A stretch of 64,000 nucleotides of DNA from Bacillus sp. AFS006103 (GTDB lineage Bacteria > Bacillota > Bacilli > Bacillales > Cytobacillaceae), in assembly GCA_002559145.1 (NCBI GenBank), contig NTXX01000077.1, positions 1 through 64,000 on the forward strand, given 5' to 3'. The position numbers were made by a program, and so were the translations under genes. This document shows, in pieces, positions 23,479-31,436 of this stretch. Below the pieces are notes generated by a model. It was given only the letters and a program-made list of their open reading frames with translations. It made no database searches and was not told the DNA's origin. The first letter of the stretch is position 1. Each line of letters opens with the position of its first letter.

Positions 23479-24564
23479 TTGAAACAGGAGTATATTGGAA
23501 TTATCATCAGTTCGCAACTATATCAAGAAATTGTGAACGGTAAACAGTCACAAGTTTTAGCTTTCTATGAGGAAGCGGGTAAGATAAATAATCTCATTCC
23601 GGTTTATCTTCGGTTGGAGGATTTGCAGCCCGGTTTATCTGAGACAACGGGTTATGTGATGAATAGCTACGGTAAGTATCAGAAAAATACTATTCCTAAA
23701 CCCTTCGTTATTCATAACAGGGGCTATCAATGTAGCTCAGCAGCCAAGAAACAGCTTAAAAGTTTACAAGCAGAAGGCATAATATTTTATAATGAATGGA
23801 ATCAGTATGGGAAATACAAAATTCATAAGCTATTAGCGGAAAGTGAAGACTTAAGAACCCATCTCCCTGAGACGGTTCAATTTAATCAAAGTAATATGTT
23901 CGAAATGATGGGGAAACACAGAGAATTAATAATCAAACCGAGCAGTGGTACATTTGGAAGACGTAACATGAAAGCAACACGCCTAAACGACACAGAGTGG
24001 TTGTTAACCTATCCGCAAAAAGAAAGATGGCTGGAAGAAATCATCCTTGCAGACCGGTTACCATTGAAAATAGATTCTTTAGTAACGAGCGGGATTTATA
24101 TTATCCAAGCGAGAATTCGACTTGCAGAATTTAATAATAATCCATTTGACCTTCGGGTATCTGTCCAACGAAATGGGAATGGAGCATGGCAAGTGACTGG
24201 GATGGTGGGGAAAGTAGCCAAAACAGGCAGTTTTGTTACAAATGTTGCTCAAGGTGGTATCTGTTTTGCCTTTGAAGATATTCTAAGAAACCTTCCCGAC
24301 TTGGATGATAAACAAGTAGTGGCTGACGTGGAGGAATTATCCTTGAAGGTTGCCGAGCAACTGAGTAATCAAATTGAAAACTTAGCAGATATTGGACTTG
24401 ATGTCGGGATTACAAGAGATGGTTTTCCCATGTTTATTGAATGTAATGCTCGAGATTTAAGGTTAACCTTTCGTCATGCATTAATGTTCGAAACATGGCG
24501 AGATACTTACATTACTCCAATAAGCTATGGGAAGTACTTATTAACAAAAAGAATCAGCCAATAA
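23479..24564 (+). CDS. YheC/YheD family endospore coat-associated ATP-grasp protein
   Basis: 361 residues, standard YheC/D length. The ATP-grasp core is visible: LIIKPSSGTFGRRNMKA (about 150), YIIQARIRLAEFNNNPFDLRVSVQRNGNG (about 215) and the C-terminal metal site DIGLDVGITRDGFPMFIECNARD (about 310). TTG start with AAGGCGGGG upstream. It begins a three-gene plus-strand unit with two further ATP-grasp genes (24 and about 7 nt gaps). Activity is expected to be ATP-dependent amide or ester bond formation; substrate unknown. Spore-coat association is by family knowledge. Confidence 0.9.
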   Translation: MKQEYIGIIISSQLYQEIVNGKQSQVLAFYEEAGKINNLIPVYLRLEDLQPGLSETTGYVMNSYGKYQKNTIPKPFVIHNRGYQCSSAAKKQLKSLQAEGIIFYNEWNQYGKYKIHKLLAESEDLRTHLPETVQFNQSNMFEMMGKHRELIIKPSSGTFGRRNMKATRLNDTEWLLTYPQKERWLEEIILADRLPLKIDSLVTSGIYIIQARIRLAEFNNNPFDLRVSVQRNGNGAWQVTGMVGKVAKTGSFVTNVAQGGICFAFEDILRNLPDLDDKQVVADVEELSLKVAEQLSNQIENLADIGLDVGITRDGFPMFIECNARDLRLTFRHALMFETWRDTYITPISYGKYLLTKRISQ

Positions 24565-24588
24565 AAAACACAGGGGAAGTAGGTAGAT

Positions 24589-25815
24589 ATGCAAACAATT
24601 ATCTTTGTTGGAAGTAACAAATCAGGAACAAGCAGAGAAGCCCTCGGTACGTCAAAAACTATGGGTTATTATACAGTTCTATTAACGAACAGAAGAGAAT
24701 TTGTCAAACAAATAGATGAATTTCCTGAAGTGGACCGGATGGTGTTTGTAGATAATTTATTTGAAAAGGAGATTGTCTTTTCAATCATCAAAAATCTCAA
24801 AGATGATCGAAAACAAATCTGTGCGGTTATTAGTTTCATAGATCCTTATGTTTCCTTTGCGGCACGAATCTCTGAAGAATTAGGACTTTTTCGTGTGTCC
24901 AAGGATGCTTTGGTAATCATGGAGGAGAAAACACGTTTTCGTGAACATCTTAAAACGCTGCCTGTATCACCGAAATTTACTATATTTCATGAAGAACAGT
25001 TGTCTATTCAGCAATTTACTGAGGAAAATCAGCAGCATTTACCACTGATATTAAAGTATCCAGTATCCAACGGGTCAAAGGATGTCTTACTAGTTGAAAC
25101 CATCTCGGAGCTAAAAGCAGGATTAGAATATTTAAATAAAAAATTCCCTTCCAGCCCCGTTTTAATTGAAGAATATTTGTTTGGAACACAATACTTAATT
25201 GAAGTCGTTGTTAAGGATGGGCAGATTTCGATGGTGGCAGTAATTGAACAGGAGGTATCAAATGGTGAGCGGTTTATCATTACTGGGTATTGTTATCCAG
25301 CCCAACTAGATCAAAAGACTTTTGATGACTTACAAAGCGCAGTTGAAAGTATTATTCAAGCGCTGAAATTGGAAAATGGAACATGTCATTTAGAAATGAG
25401 GCTCATTGATGGAAAGTGGAAGTTAATCGAAATTAATCCTCGTATGTCAGGGGGGGCAATGAATAGAATTATTCAAGAGGGAACCGGAATCAATTTAGTG
25501 AAAGAAACACTTAAACTCTACCTAGGGCAAGACCTGATCCTAGAAGCAACCAAAAAAACAAATGTTTATGCAAAATATCTTACTATTAATTCACGCGGCA
25601 GACTCATAAAAGTGACCGGCAAAAATAAAGCTTCAAATTATGATGGTGTTAAAGAGGTTTATGTAAAACCAAGAAAAGGTGCGATTTTAACAAAACCATT
25701 TTCACTGGGTGATCGCTATGCCTATGTAATTGCAACTGCTGATACCCCTGACAAAGCGAAGGAGATTGCCTTGTCAGCATCAAAAGAAATCAAGTTTTAT
25801 TTAGAGCCACTTTAA
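24589..25815 (+). CDS. ATP-grasp carboxylate-amine ligase-like protein
   Basis: 408 residues with the layout of carboxylate-amine ligases such as carbamoyl phosphate synthase-like and BacD/tabtoxin-type dipeptide ligases: an N-terminal pre-ATP-grasp domain (TIIFVGSNKSGTSREAL), LPLILKYPVSNGSKDVLLV (about 150), VLIEEYLFGTQYLIEVVVKDG (about 188) and the metal-binding LIEINPRMSGGAMNRII (about 280). The C-terminal 90 residues form a separate small domain. It differs from its YheC/D neighbours in subfamily, suggesting that the operon encodes two chemically different ligation steps. ATG with GGGGAAG upstream. Confidence 0.88.
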   Translation: MQTIIFVGSNKSGTSREALGTSKTMGYYTVLLTNRREFVKQIDEFPEVDRMVFVDNLFEKEIVFSIIKNLKDDRKQICAVISFIDPYVSFAARISEELGLFRVSKDALVIMEEKTRFREHLKTLPVSPKFTIFHEEQLSIQQFTEENQQHLPLILKYPVSNGSKDVLLVETISELKAGLEYLNKKFPSSPVLIEEYLFGTQYLIEVVVKDGQISMVAVIEQEVSNGERFIITGYCYPAQLDQKTFDDLQSAVESIIQALKLENGTCHLEMRLIDGKWKLIEINPRMSGGAMNRIIQEGTGINLVKETLKLYLGQDLILEATKKTNVYAKYLTINSRGRLIKVTGKNKASNYDGVKEVYVKPRKGAILTKPFSLGDRYAYVIATADTPDKAKEIALSASKEIKFYLEPL

Positions 25816-25822
25816 GGATGTG

Positions 25823-26854
25823 ATGATTTTGAAGTCAATCGGCATGCTTCACAATCGAAAAAATCCGCAAGAAGTTAAAAAAGCATACCCTTTTGCTGCT
25901 GTTGCAAAAATGGAGGGAATTCCTTTTTTTTATTTTTCATTCAACAATGTTGATTTTAATCTTATGAAAATTAATGGCTGGGTCTATCAACAGGGGGAAT
26001 GGGTACAAACAGTAATGGACTTTCCAGCAGTCATCATTAACAGCTGCAACCCTAAGACGGAAAGGCAATCGGCTATTTTGAAAAAATTAAAGGAATATTC
26101 AATATTCACAAGTTATCCAGTTGGAAATAAGTTTAAAGTTTATAAAAAGCTACTGAAAGCGAACGAATTCTCTAGTTATTTGATTCCTTCCGTAAGATTA
26201 AGTAATCCACAGGTGTTTAATTCTTTTCTTCAGCTGCATTCTTGTGCTGTTCTAAAACCAGTATCTGGAAACCAGGGTAAAAAAATATTGTTCATCGAAA
26301 AACTTAATGACATGCAAACGTTCAAATTAACGGACGGTCCCAATGTTCAACTGTATAACACAAAGGAAATGGAAGTTCTAATTGAACAGTTAGTCCTAGA
26401 GCAGAAATATTTGCTTCAGCCGTTTATTGAATGTAAAACAAAAGCCGGATTAACCTATGACTTTCGCTTACATGTTCAAAAAAATAGACAGGGTTTATGG
26501 GAAATCACATTGATTTATCCACGAATAAGCGGTAACGGTAAATTGATAAGCAATATTAGCAGCGGAGGGTACCGCGGCGACTTAGAACCTTTTCTTTTTG
26601 ATGAATTTGGGGAAGATTCCGAACGAATAAAAACAGACTTGGAGAAATTTGCACTGACAATTTCAGCCCATTTAGACACATTATATGAACATTCCTTCGA
26701 TGAACTTGGGATTGACGTTGGAATCGATTCGCAGCAAAGTTTCCGGCTATTTGAAGTGAACTGGAGACCGGGTTGTAAACACAGGGAATTTGAAGTGGCT
26801 AGGCGGCTAATTCCTTATTGTACCTACCTGGCTGATACTGCTCATAAAACATGA
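25823..26854 (+). CDS. YheC/YheD family endospore coat-associated ATP-grasp protein
   Basis: About 343 residues. It starts KSIGMLHNRKNPQEVKKAYP and shows the family core: CAVLKPVSGNQGKKILFIE (about 145), YLLQPFIECKTKAGLTYDFRLHVQKN (about 200) and ELGIDVGIDSQQSFRLFEVNWRPGC (about 295). The start is ambiguous: GTG 25820, ATG 25823 and TTG 25829 are in frame, and AAGGA at 25814-25818 fits ATG or TTG better than GTG. It follows the previous ligase gene by under 15 nt and ends the coat-type operon at a hairpin. The substrate is unknown. Confidence 0.9.
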   Translation: MILKSIGMLHNRKNPQEVKKAYPFAAVAKMEGIPFFYFSFNNVDFNLMKINGWVYQQGEWVQTVMDFPAVIINSCNPKTERQSAILKKLKEYSIFTSYPVGNKFKVYKKLLKANEFSSYLIPSVRLSNPQVFNSFLQLHSCAVLKPVSGNQGKKILFIEKLNDMQTFKLTDGPNVQLYNTKEMEVLIEQLVLEQKYLLQPFIECKTKAGLTYDFRLHVQKNRQGLWEITLIYPRISGNGKLISNISSGGYRGDLEPFLFDEFGEDSERIKTDLEKFALTISAHLDTLYEHSFDELGIDVGIDSQQSFRLFEVNWRPGCKHREFEVARRLIPYCTYLADTAHKT

Positions 26855-26891
26855 AACCGACTGTCACAATAGGGGCAGTCAGATTCATGTT
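26852..26891. terminator. Imperfect bidirectional hairpin between the ATP-grasp operon and sspL
   Basis: Arms CATGAAACCGACTG and CAGTCAGATTCATG pair over 14 positions with one mismatch and one wobble, loop about 12 nt, then GTTTA. The first arm contains the upstream stop codon TGA. Confidence 0.6.
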
Positions 26892-26898
26892 TACGGGA

Positions 26899-27036
26899 TT
26901 ATTTTGTATTCTTTTTCTTAGCCGCATTTTCTAGTTTACTCTTTGGTTCTTCAGCGAACTCGGCATCTTGACCATATCCTTGAGGATTAACTCCAGGGGC
27001 TTTTACGCCTCGATTTGCTTGCCCTTTTTTACCCAT
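26899..27036 (-). CDS. sspL: Small acid-soluble spore protein, SspL-like
   Basis: 45 residues beginning MGKKGQANRGVKAPGVNPQG and ending in EPKSKLENAAKKKNTK. The pattern GVxPQG ... PKxxLExxAKKxNTK matches minor SASP SspL from B. subtilis as I remember it; SspL is made in the forespore. The perfect GGAGGTG site lies about 7 nt before the ATG. It is a single gene on the minus strand, convergent with the ATP-grasp operon and divergent from the PAP2-like gene. In B. subtilis sspL lies near ypcP, in agreement with this region. Proves that the organism belongs to a spore-forming lineage. Confidence 0.82.
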   Translation of the reverse strand: MGKKGQANRGVKAPGVNPQGYGQDAEFAEEPKSKLENAAKKKNTK

Positions 27037-27121
27037 TCACGTTCACCTCCCACTTTTTTTAGTATTTCCATACAGAATAATAAAACTCGGACTTTCGAAC
27101 AATAATGGCAGGGGTGATATA

Positions 27122-27613
27122 ATGAATAAAGGGATTTATTTAGCACTTCTCAGCATGGGACTAGCCCAAGGAATGAAAATTCCAATTCACTTTTATAAAA
27201 AAAAGGAATGGCGCCCAGAGCTGTTTTTTGGTACCGGAGGTATGCCCAGCTCGCATTCTGCCGGCGTTTCTACCTTAACAACATACATTGCGATGCAGAG
27301 AGGACTGCCAACCTTTGATTTTGCCCTTTCCCTCATCTATGGATTAATTGTCATGTATGATGCGCAAGGGGTTAGAAGGCAAACAGGCGAACTCACCTTA
27401 AAGGTAAATTCAATGAATGAATTAATTGAAAAAATTCATAAAGAGGAAAGTGTTGAATTTAAACAAGACTCACCAAAAAAGCTAAAAGAGATGTTAGGCC
27501 ATCAGCCTGAAGAAGTTGTTGGAGGAGCCATTCTGGGTGTTTTAGTGGGGGTCATCGGTCACTTATGTACAAAAAAGAATAGAAAATTATCAAAATTTAA
27601 GATAAGATTCTAA
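27122..27613 (+). CDS. Divergent PAP2 family membrane protein (YuiD-like, DUF212)
   Basis: 163 residues with three to four membrane segments and the family motifs GGMPSSHSAGVSTLTTYIA (about 40-58) and VMYDAQGVRRQTG (about 78), which correspond to the phosphatase motifs of PAP2 enzymes. The C-terminal GHQPEEVVGGAILGVLVG is also typical. It matches YuiD-type proteins, whose substrate is unproven; a membrane lipid phosphatase is likely. The ATG follows GGGGTGATATA. Monocistronic or cotranscribed with the small gene 41 nt downstream. Confidence 0.88.
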   Translation: MNKGIYLALLSMGLAQGMKIPIHFYKKKEWRPELFFGTGGMPSSHSAGVSTLTTYIAMQRGLPTFDFALSLIYGLIVMYDAQGVRRQTGELTLKVNSMNELIEKIHKEESVEFKQDSPKKLKEMLGHQPEEVVGGAILGVLVGVIGHLCTKKNRKLSKFKIRF

Positions 27614-27654
27614 AGGGATATTCACAGTTTTTTGGGGAGAGGGATGGCAAGTCA

Positions 27655-27924
27655 GTGGGTACAGTCGAAAATTATTTGCAACACTTGGAAGGAAAAGGAT
27701 TTCAATTCCAAGAGGATGCAATTGGCTTTATTTTCTTTGGGAAACACTATACCAATGCTTCCGATGAAATGATTAATACTGCCATTGAGCTAACATTAAA
27801 AGCACAAAAAAGTTTTGATGGCAGTTTTTATGTCTCATTGCTGGAAACATTAATTTCGAATAAGATTAACACAAGGAAAGATGCGATTAGATTCGTGAAA
27901 GAAAAGGAACTATTAGTGATATAA
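27655..27924 (+). CDS. Small conserved Bacillaceae protein (DUF6123-like)
   Basis: 89 residues, starting at GTG after GGGGAGAGGG: GTVENYLQHLEGKGFQFQED at the N terminus, then GKHYTNASDEMINTAIELTL and a C-terminal helix DAIRFVKEKELL. It is soluble and mainly helical with no Cys or catalytic motif. I associate it with DUF6123 proteins of Bacillaceae from memory, with no known function. It ends 6 nt before a bidirectional terminator, so it is the last gene of the unit with the PAP2-like gene. Confidence 0.7.
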   Translation: MGTVENYLQHLEGKGFQFQEDAIGFIFFGKHYTNASDEMINTAIELTLKAQKSFDGSFYVSLLETLISNKINTRKDAIRFVKEKELLVI

Positions 27925-27929
27925 CCATG

Positions 27930-27960
27930 AAAAACTCCCTTTTGCGTAAGGGAGTTTTTT
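27930..27960. terminator. Bidirectional terminator
   Basis: Stem AAAACTCCCTT/AAGGGAGTTTT with a 6-nt loop, A-rich on the left and T-rich on the right, serving both the 27655 gene and the minus-strand transporter gene whose stop it touches. Confidence 0.9.
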
Positions 27961-28889
27961 TAAGAGACCTTATCCTCTATGGATTTGTTTTTTCTTAGTA
28001 ATGGGATTTTGGTTGCTGGCATCTCGGCAAAGATCATTCCCGCAAAAATGAGGCAGCAGCCAATTAGCGCACTGTATGAAAGTCGTTCATTTGCCCAGTA
28101 ATAACCTGTAATTGCTGCAAATACCGGCTCCATTGCAAAAATTAACGCCACACGTGTGGCTGATGTATATTTTTGGAAATTGGTTTGAATCATAAATGCC
28201 AGCGCTGTTGCAAATATACTTGTGATGATCAGGGCAATCAGAACATCTTGCTTAAGCAGAATCGCAGGATTAAAAGACTTTTCCCAATCTTCAAACAGGA
28301 ACGAACAAAAAATTGATAAGACAGCAACAGTCGAAATTTGAATGACAGTTAATAGCAGAGTCGGATATTTATTACTAAACTTACCAGTGTAGATAATCTG
28401 CAGGGCGAAACTAATGGCACAAATGAAAACAAAGCCATCTCCTTGGTTTAATGAAGTGACATCTGTCATTGTAAGCAGGAATAAGCCGATGGTTGCCGTT
28501 AATACCCCCACCACTGCATTCTTGTTCGGAAACTGTTTTAATAACATCATTGAAAATATCGGAACAAGGACTACGTTTAAACCTGTAATAAAGCCAGCTT
28601 TGGAAGAAGTGGTATATAAAAGACCGATTGTTTGGGTGGCGTAACCAAGAAAAAGCCAAAATCCGATAAATACTCCTGATAAAAGTAGCTTTATATCCAA
28701 TTGTTTTAGCTGTTTTTTCTCAAATATCACAAGACAGAAAATCAATAATATCGCTGCAGCAAGAAAGCGAATGCTGTTAAACGAAAACGGTTCAAGAAAG
28801 TCTATCGCATTTTGAACTAATACAAAAGTAGTACCCCAGATGATTGTCACTAGGAGCAAACTTACATCAGCAACTAAAGGTTTTTTCAT
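27960..28889 (-). CDS. EamA/DMT family drug/metabolite transporter
   Basis: 309 residues with ten membrane helices in two EamA repeats (about 5-140 and 155-295). Typical signatures: LLVTIIWGTTFVLVQNAI near the N terminus, FNSIRFLAAAILL, and in the second half RVALIFAMEPVFAAITGYYW. Members export amino acids, purines or drugs by proton exchange; the substrate cannot be predicted. It is 6 nt downstream of the RNase H-like gene on the same strand, so the two form an operon. The last residues are charged and cytoplasmic. Confidence 0.9.
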   Translation of the reverse strand: MKKPLVADVSLLLVTIIWGTTFVLVQNAIDFLEPFSFNSIRFLAAAILLIFCLVIFEKKQLKQLDIKLLLSGVFIGFWLFLGYATQTIGLLYTTSSKAGFITGLNVVLVPIFSMMLLKQFPNKNAVVGVLTATIGLFLLTMTDVTSLNQGDGFVFICAISFALQIIYTGKFSNKYPTLLLTVIQISTVAVLSIFCSFLFEDWEKSFNPAILLKQDVLIALIITSIFATALAFMIQTNFQKYTSATRVALIFAMEPVFAAITGYYWANERLSYSALIGCCLIFAGMIFAEMPATKIPLLRKNKSIEDKVS

Positions 28890-28895
28890 AAAGTA

Positions 28896-29318
28896 TCATT
28901 GCTCCTCGGGGATATTTTTTCGAATGCCTTGTCTAGCTAATTCATCGGCGGCTTTATTTTCAGCGCTTGGAATCCATTTCATAAAAAACAAAGTGAACTG
29001 TTTTGATAAGTGTAAGGCCTGTTCAAGTAATGGCGCGTATAACCTGTTTTTTACAAATTCTTTTTCGACCGCCCTGTTTACTAATTCGGAGTCTGTTCGG
29101 AAAGATAAGACACTATCCCGATATCCTTTTTCTAAACAAATCTCCAAAGCCTTAATAAATGCATGATATTCTGCTTCGTGATTTGACATGATTCCTAAGG
29201 GAATGGAATATTTTTCTGTAATGCCATATCCTTTGATAAATATCCCTGCCCCGCTTGGCCCGGGATTACCGGCACTAGCCCCGTCAATATATACCTCAAT
29301 CAATTCTTTATCCTCCAT
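28896..29318 (-). CDS. ypdQ: RNase HI-fold protein (YpdQ-like)
   Basis: 140 residues, a single RNase HI domain. The four acidic residues expected at the active site are readable: Asp in EVYIDGASAGNPGPSG, Glu in NHEAEYHAFIKALE, Asp in FRTDSELVNRAV and Asp in ENKAADELARQ. It lacks the basic protrusion of E. coli RNase HI. In B. subtilis ypdQ is near ypeP and cspD, as here; its RNase H activity is reported to be weak or absent, so the function is open. First gene of an operon with the EamA transporter. Confidence 0.85.
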   Translation of the reverse strand: MEDKELIEVYIDGASAGNPGPSGAGIFIKGYGITEKYSIPLGIMSNHEAEYHAFIKALEICLEKGYRDSVLSFRTDSELVNRAVEKEFVKNRLYAPLLEQALHLSKQFTLFFMKWIPSAENKAADELARQGIRKNIPEEQ

Positions 29319-29450
29319 AAGTGTATTATTGAAAGTTTATCATATTTCTTTTAAGGCAGAAAATATTTATTCTTATAACTACTATGAAGAAGTGGGTATG
29401 ATAAGAATATAGATTAGAATAGGGTAGAATGATGTGGGCATTTCTGCCGG

Positions 29451-30161
29451 ATGGATTTTGTTTTGAAAAAGCCACCTGAATACTTTTACGAGAGGTTGAG
29501 GACATTGAAATATCGGTTAGAATGGATGTATAAATTAAGAAGTAATGAAAAGGTACAGTTTTCCTCTGAATGGGTCTCAGGTGAAACGGCTATACAAATT
29601 GGCGAAGAGCTTGAAATGACTGGGAAAGTATCAGATTTGTTTTTTTATGATGAAAAGGAAACATCCTGGGTCTTAAAAGAATTGAAAAAATTGCTGACCG
29701 AAATTGAAGAAGACCCACATGAAATAACCGTTTACTTTGATGGAGGATTTCAAAAGGAAACCAATCAGGCTGGTCTTGGAGCGGTCATCTTTTTTAAACA
29801 AGGGAAGAAGAAATATCGGATCCGAGCCAATGAACGGATTGATGAATTGGAGACAAACAATGAAGCAGAATATGCTGCTTTTTATTATGCGTTAAATATT
29901 TTAGAAGATTTGGGAGTTCATCATTTATCATGTGAATTTAAGGGCGACTCACAAGTGGTGTTAAAACAACTAGAAGGGGAATGGCCATGCTATGAGGATA
30001 CACTTAATAGCTGGCTTGACAGAATTGAAGGGAAAATAAAAACCCTTGGGTTAGTTCCCAAATATACGCCCATATCTAGAAAAGACAATAAAGAAGCAGA
30101 TAAATTAGCGACACAAGCATTAGCGGGAAAAGAAATATTTGCAAAAACATTGATACTCTAA
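29451..30161 (+). CDS. ypeP: RNase HI family protein with N-terminal extension (YpeP-like)
   Basis: 236 residues: an N-terminal Bacillaceae-specific region (1-95) and a C-terminal RNase HI domain with a full acidic set: Asp in VYFDGGFQKE, Glu in NNEAEYAAFYYALN, Asp in FKGDSQVVLKQL and Asp in KDNKEADKLATQA. The ATG at 29451 lacks a clear ribosome site; a TTG at 29463 has GGATGG 7 nt upstream and may be the true start. Gene order ypeP-ypeQ-cspD is that of B. subtilis. Role unknown; removal of RNA from RNA-DNA hybrids is the family activity. Confidence 0.86.
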   Translation: MDFVLKKPPEYFYERLRTLKYRLEWMYKLRSNEKVQFSSEWVSGETAIQIGEELEMTGKVSDLFFYDEKETSWVLKELKKLLTEIEEDPHEITVYFDGGFQKETNQAGLGAVIFFKQGKKKYRIRANERIDELETNNEAEYAAFYYALNILEDLGVHHLSCEFKGDSQVVLKQLEGEWPCYEDTLNSWLDRIEGKIKTLGLVPKYTPISRKDNKEADKLATQALAGKEIFAKTLIL

Positions 30162-30181
30162 GAAATGGGTGTGAGACCTCA

Positions 30182-30367
30182 GTGAAGGAATTAAACAGGA
30201 AGGAATTGCTGGGTCATGTCGAATCTTTAATGGTTCAATATTGTGAAGGCTGCTTTTTACACCAGCATTTGAAAAAAGAAGGCGGACGGAGGGCTGCACA
30301 CCGGTTTTGCATTTCCAATTGTACAGTAGGAGAACAGCTTCAGGAGTACGGGAAAAGATTAAGTTGA
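30182..30367 (+). CDS. ypeQ: Small zinc-finger protein (YpeQ-like)
   Basis: 61 residues from a GTG start: VQYCEGCFLHQHLKKEGG and RFCISNCTVGEQLQ give a CXXC...CXXXC set with His residues, suited to bind one zinc. It matches the zinc-finger family around B. subtilis YpeQ. It follows ypeP by 20 nt and probably shares its transcript. The ribosome site (GTGAG region) is weak. No terminator with a good plus-strand T-run follows; the hairpin at 30379 is oriented for cspD. Confidence 0.8.
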   Translation: MKELNRKELLGHVESLMVQYCEGCFLHQHLKKEGGRRAAHRFCISNCTVGEQLQEYGKRLS

Positions 30368-30378
30368 ACATATAAAAA

Positions 30379-30398
30379 GGCTGACGAAAACGTCAGCC
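30379..30398 (-). terminator. Terminator of the cold-shock gene
   Basis: Stem GGCTGACG/CGTCAGCC with a 4-nt loop; on the minus strand it is followed by TTTTTATA. Confidence 0.85.
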
Positions 30399-30417
30399 CT
30401 AGATTGGCTATTTTAGA

Positions 30418-30618
30418 TTAAAGTTTTACAACGTTAGCTGCTTGTGGCCCACGGTTTCCTTCAACGATTTCAAAAGAAACTTCTTGACCTTCTTCTAAAG
30501 ATTTGAAACCTTCGCCAGTGATAGCACTGAAGTGTACGAATACATCGTCGCCGCCTTCTACTTCAATAAAACCAAAACCTTTTTCATTGTTAAACCATTT
30601 TACTTTACCGTTTTGCAT
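30418..30618 (-). CDS. cspD: Cold shock protein (CspD-like)
   Basis: 66 residues, a complete cold-shock domain: [20 protein letters not shown] contains RNP1 (KGFGFI) and DVFVHFSAI is RNP2. It binds single-stranded RNA and DNA and prevents RNA structure formation in the cold or in stationary phase. GGAGGAAG lies before the ATG at 30618; the frame is open further upstream but that part is leader. Position after ypeP-ypeQ supports cspD rather than another csp paralogue. A consensus promoter lies 104 nt upstream, leaving a leader of about 97 nt, typical of cold-shock mRNAs that are regulated through leader structure. Confidence 0.94.
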   Translation of the reverse strand: MQNGKVKWFNNEKGFGFIEVEGGDDVFVHFSAITGEGFKSLEEGQEVSFEIVEGNRGPQAANVVKL

Positions 30619-30721
30619 GTACTTCTTCCTCCTAAGCCTTTTAAAGCTACCCTTAATGGTGCCAAAGAAAAATATTATCATGCAGCCATTTACTATGCAT
30701 ATATAGTTACATGATTCTTTA

Positions 30722-30750
30722 AATATACAATATTGAAAATTTACAGTCAA
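30722..30750 (-). promoter_or_regulatory. Sigma-A promoter of cspD
   Basis: On the minus strand TTGACT (30750-30745), 17-bp spacer, TATATT (30727-30722). Predicted start near 30715, giving a leader of about 97 nt before the cspD start. Confidence 0.8.
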
Positions 30751-30895
30751 GGAATGACTTGCGCCTTTCGGTGAATAAATAATAGTTTCTATGAGAATAT
30801 ATTTTTGTCTGAATTTGTCAGGACGAATATCATGAAAAATACTTCTGCTTCATATCTTAAATTAAGCAAATTAATTTGCAGAAGGCGGGGATTGA

Positions 30896-31180
30896 ATGTA
30901 CCGATTTTCCATTGAAGGTGATGAATGGATACTGAGATTTTCACCGCAAGTTTATATGGATTCGGATGAAAAGCAGACGATATTATTCGCAATGCTCAAA
31001 ATAGGAGAGAAACTTGATAATTATTCTCATGGAAGTGCCTTCATCATTTTTATAAAGGACATTGGTGCGATTGTATTCGATGTGGAGAGAATCCCGTCCT
31101 TGATTTTAACAGTTTCGAATATTATCCCTGAGGATCATTGGTATTGTCAGGATTTTCCTTCCTTGAAGACATTAGATTAA
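30896..31180 (+). CDS. Hypothetical protein
   Basis: 94 residues: MYRFSIEGDEWILRFSPQVY, then a helix (TILFAMLKIGEKLDNYSHG), a strand pair (AFIIFIKDIGAIVFDVE) and a C-terminal RIPSLILTVSNIIPEDHWYC. Soluble, alpha/beta, no catalytic motif. GAAGGCGGGG 5 nt before the ATG and a terminator 12 nt after the stop show that it is a real single gene. I do not recognise the family. It lies between cspD and cydA and no contextual link to either is visible. Confidence 0.75.
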   Translation: MYRFSIEGDEWILRFSPQVYMDSDEKQTILFAMLKIGEKLDNYSHGSAFIIFIKDIGAIVFDVERIPSLILTVSNIIPEDHWYCQDFPSLKTLD

Positions 31181-31192
31181 CCATTGTTATAT

Positions 31193-31229
31193 TGAGGTGG
31201 TCAATAATTGACCATCCTTTTTTTTATTG
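31193..31229 (+). terminator. Terminator after the 30896 gene
   Basis: GGTGGTCAA and TTGACCATCC pair around a 3-nt loop with one bulge, followed by eight T. Confidence 0.8.
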
Positions 31230-31239
31230 TTCAGTGGTA

Positions 31240-31410
31240 TTTGTCACAAAACAGACAAAAAAATAAGGAGAATTCGTGACATTGTCTGCTATTATAAGAG
31301 TGAGTTCTATAAGAGTAATTCTAAAAAAATAATAATTATTAATATTACCACTGTGTTAAGGAATACTATGAAAGTTTTTTTCATTAAGTTTGTGAAAACC
31401 TGAACATGTT
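31240..31410 (+). promoter_or_regulatory. Regulatory region upstream of cydA
   Basis: The 207 nt before cydA contain TTTGTCACAAA (31240-31250), an odd palindrome, and TTTGTGAAAACCTGAACA (31389-31406), half of which matches the Rex operator TTGTGAA; cydABCD of B. subtilis is controlled by Rex. I cannot point to a convincing -35/-10 pair. The sites are suggestive only. Confidence 0.35.
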
Positions 31411-31436
31411 AATAAAAATTTAGGAGGTAGTCAACT

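Noticed and set aside
26899-27066. Sigma-G promoter for sspL
   Set aside because: An AATACTA-like -10 is present near 27060 but no acceptable -35 at 17-18 bp, so I did not call it.
31240-31410. Firm Rex operator calls before cydA
   Set aside because: Only half-sites and an odd palindrome are present, so it is listed only as a weak regulatory region.
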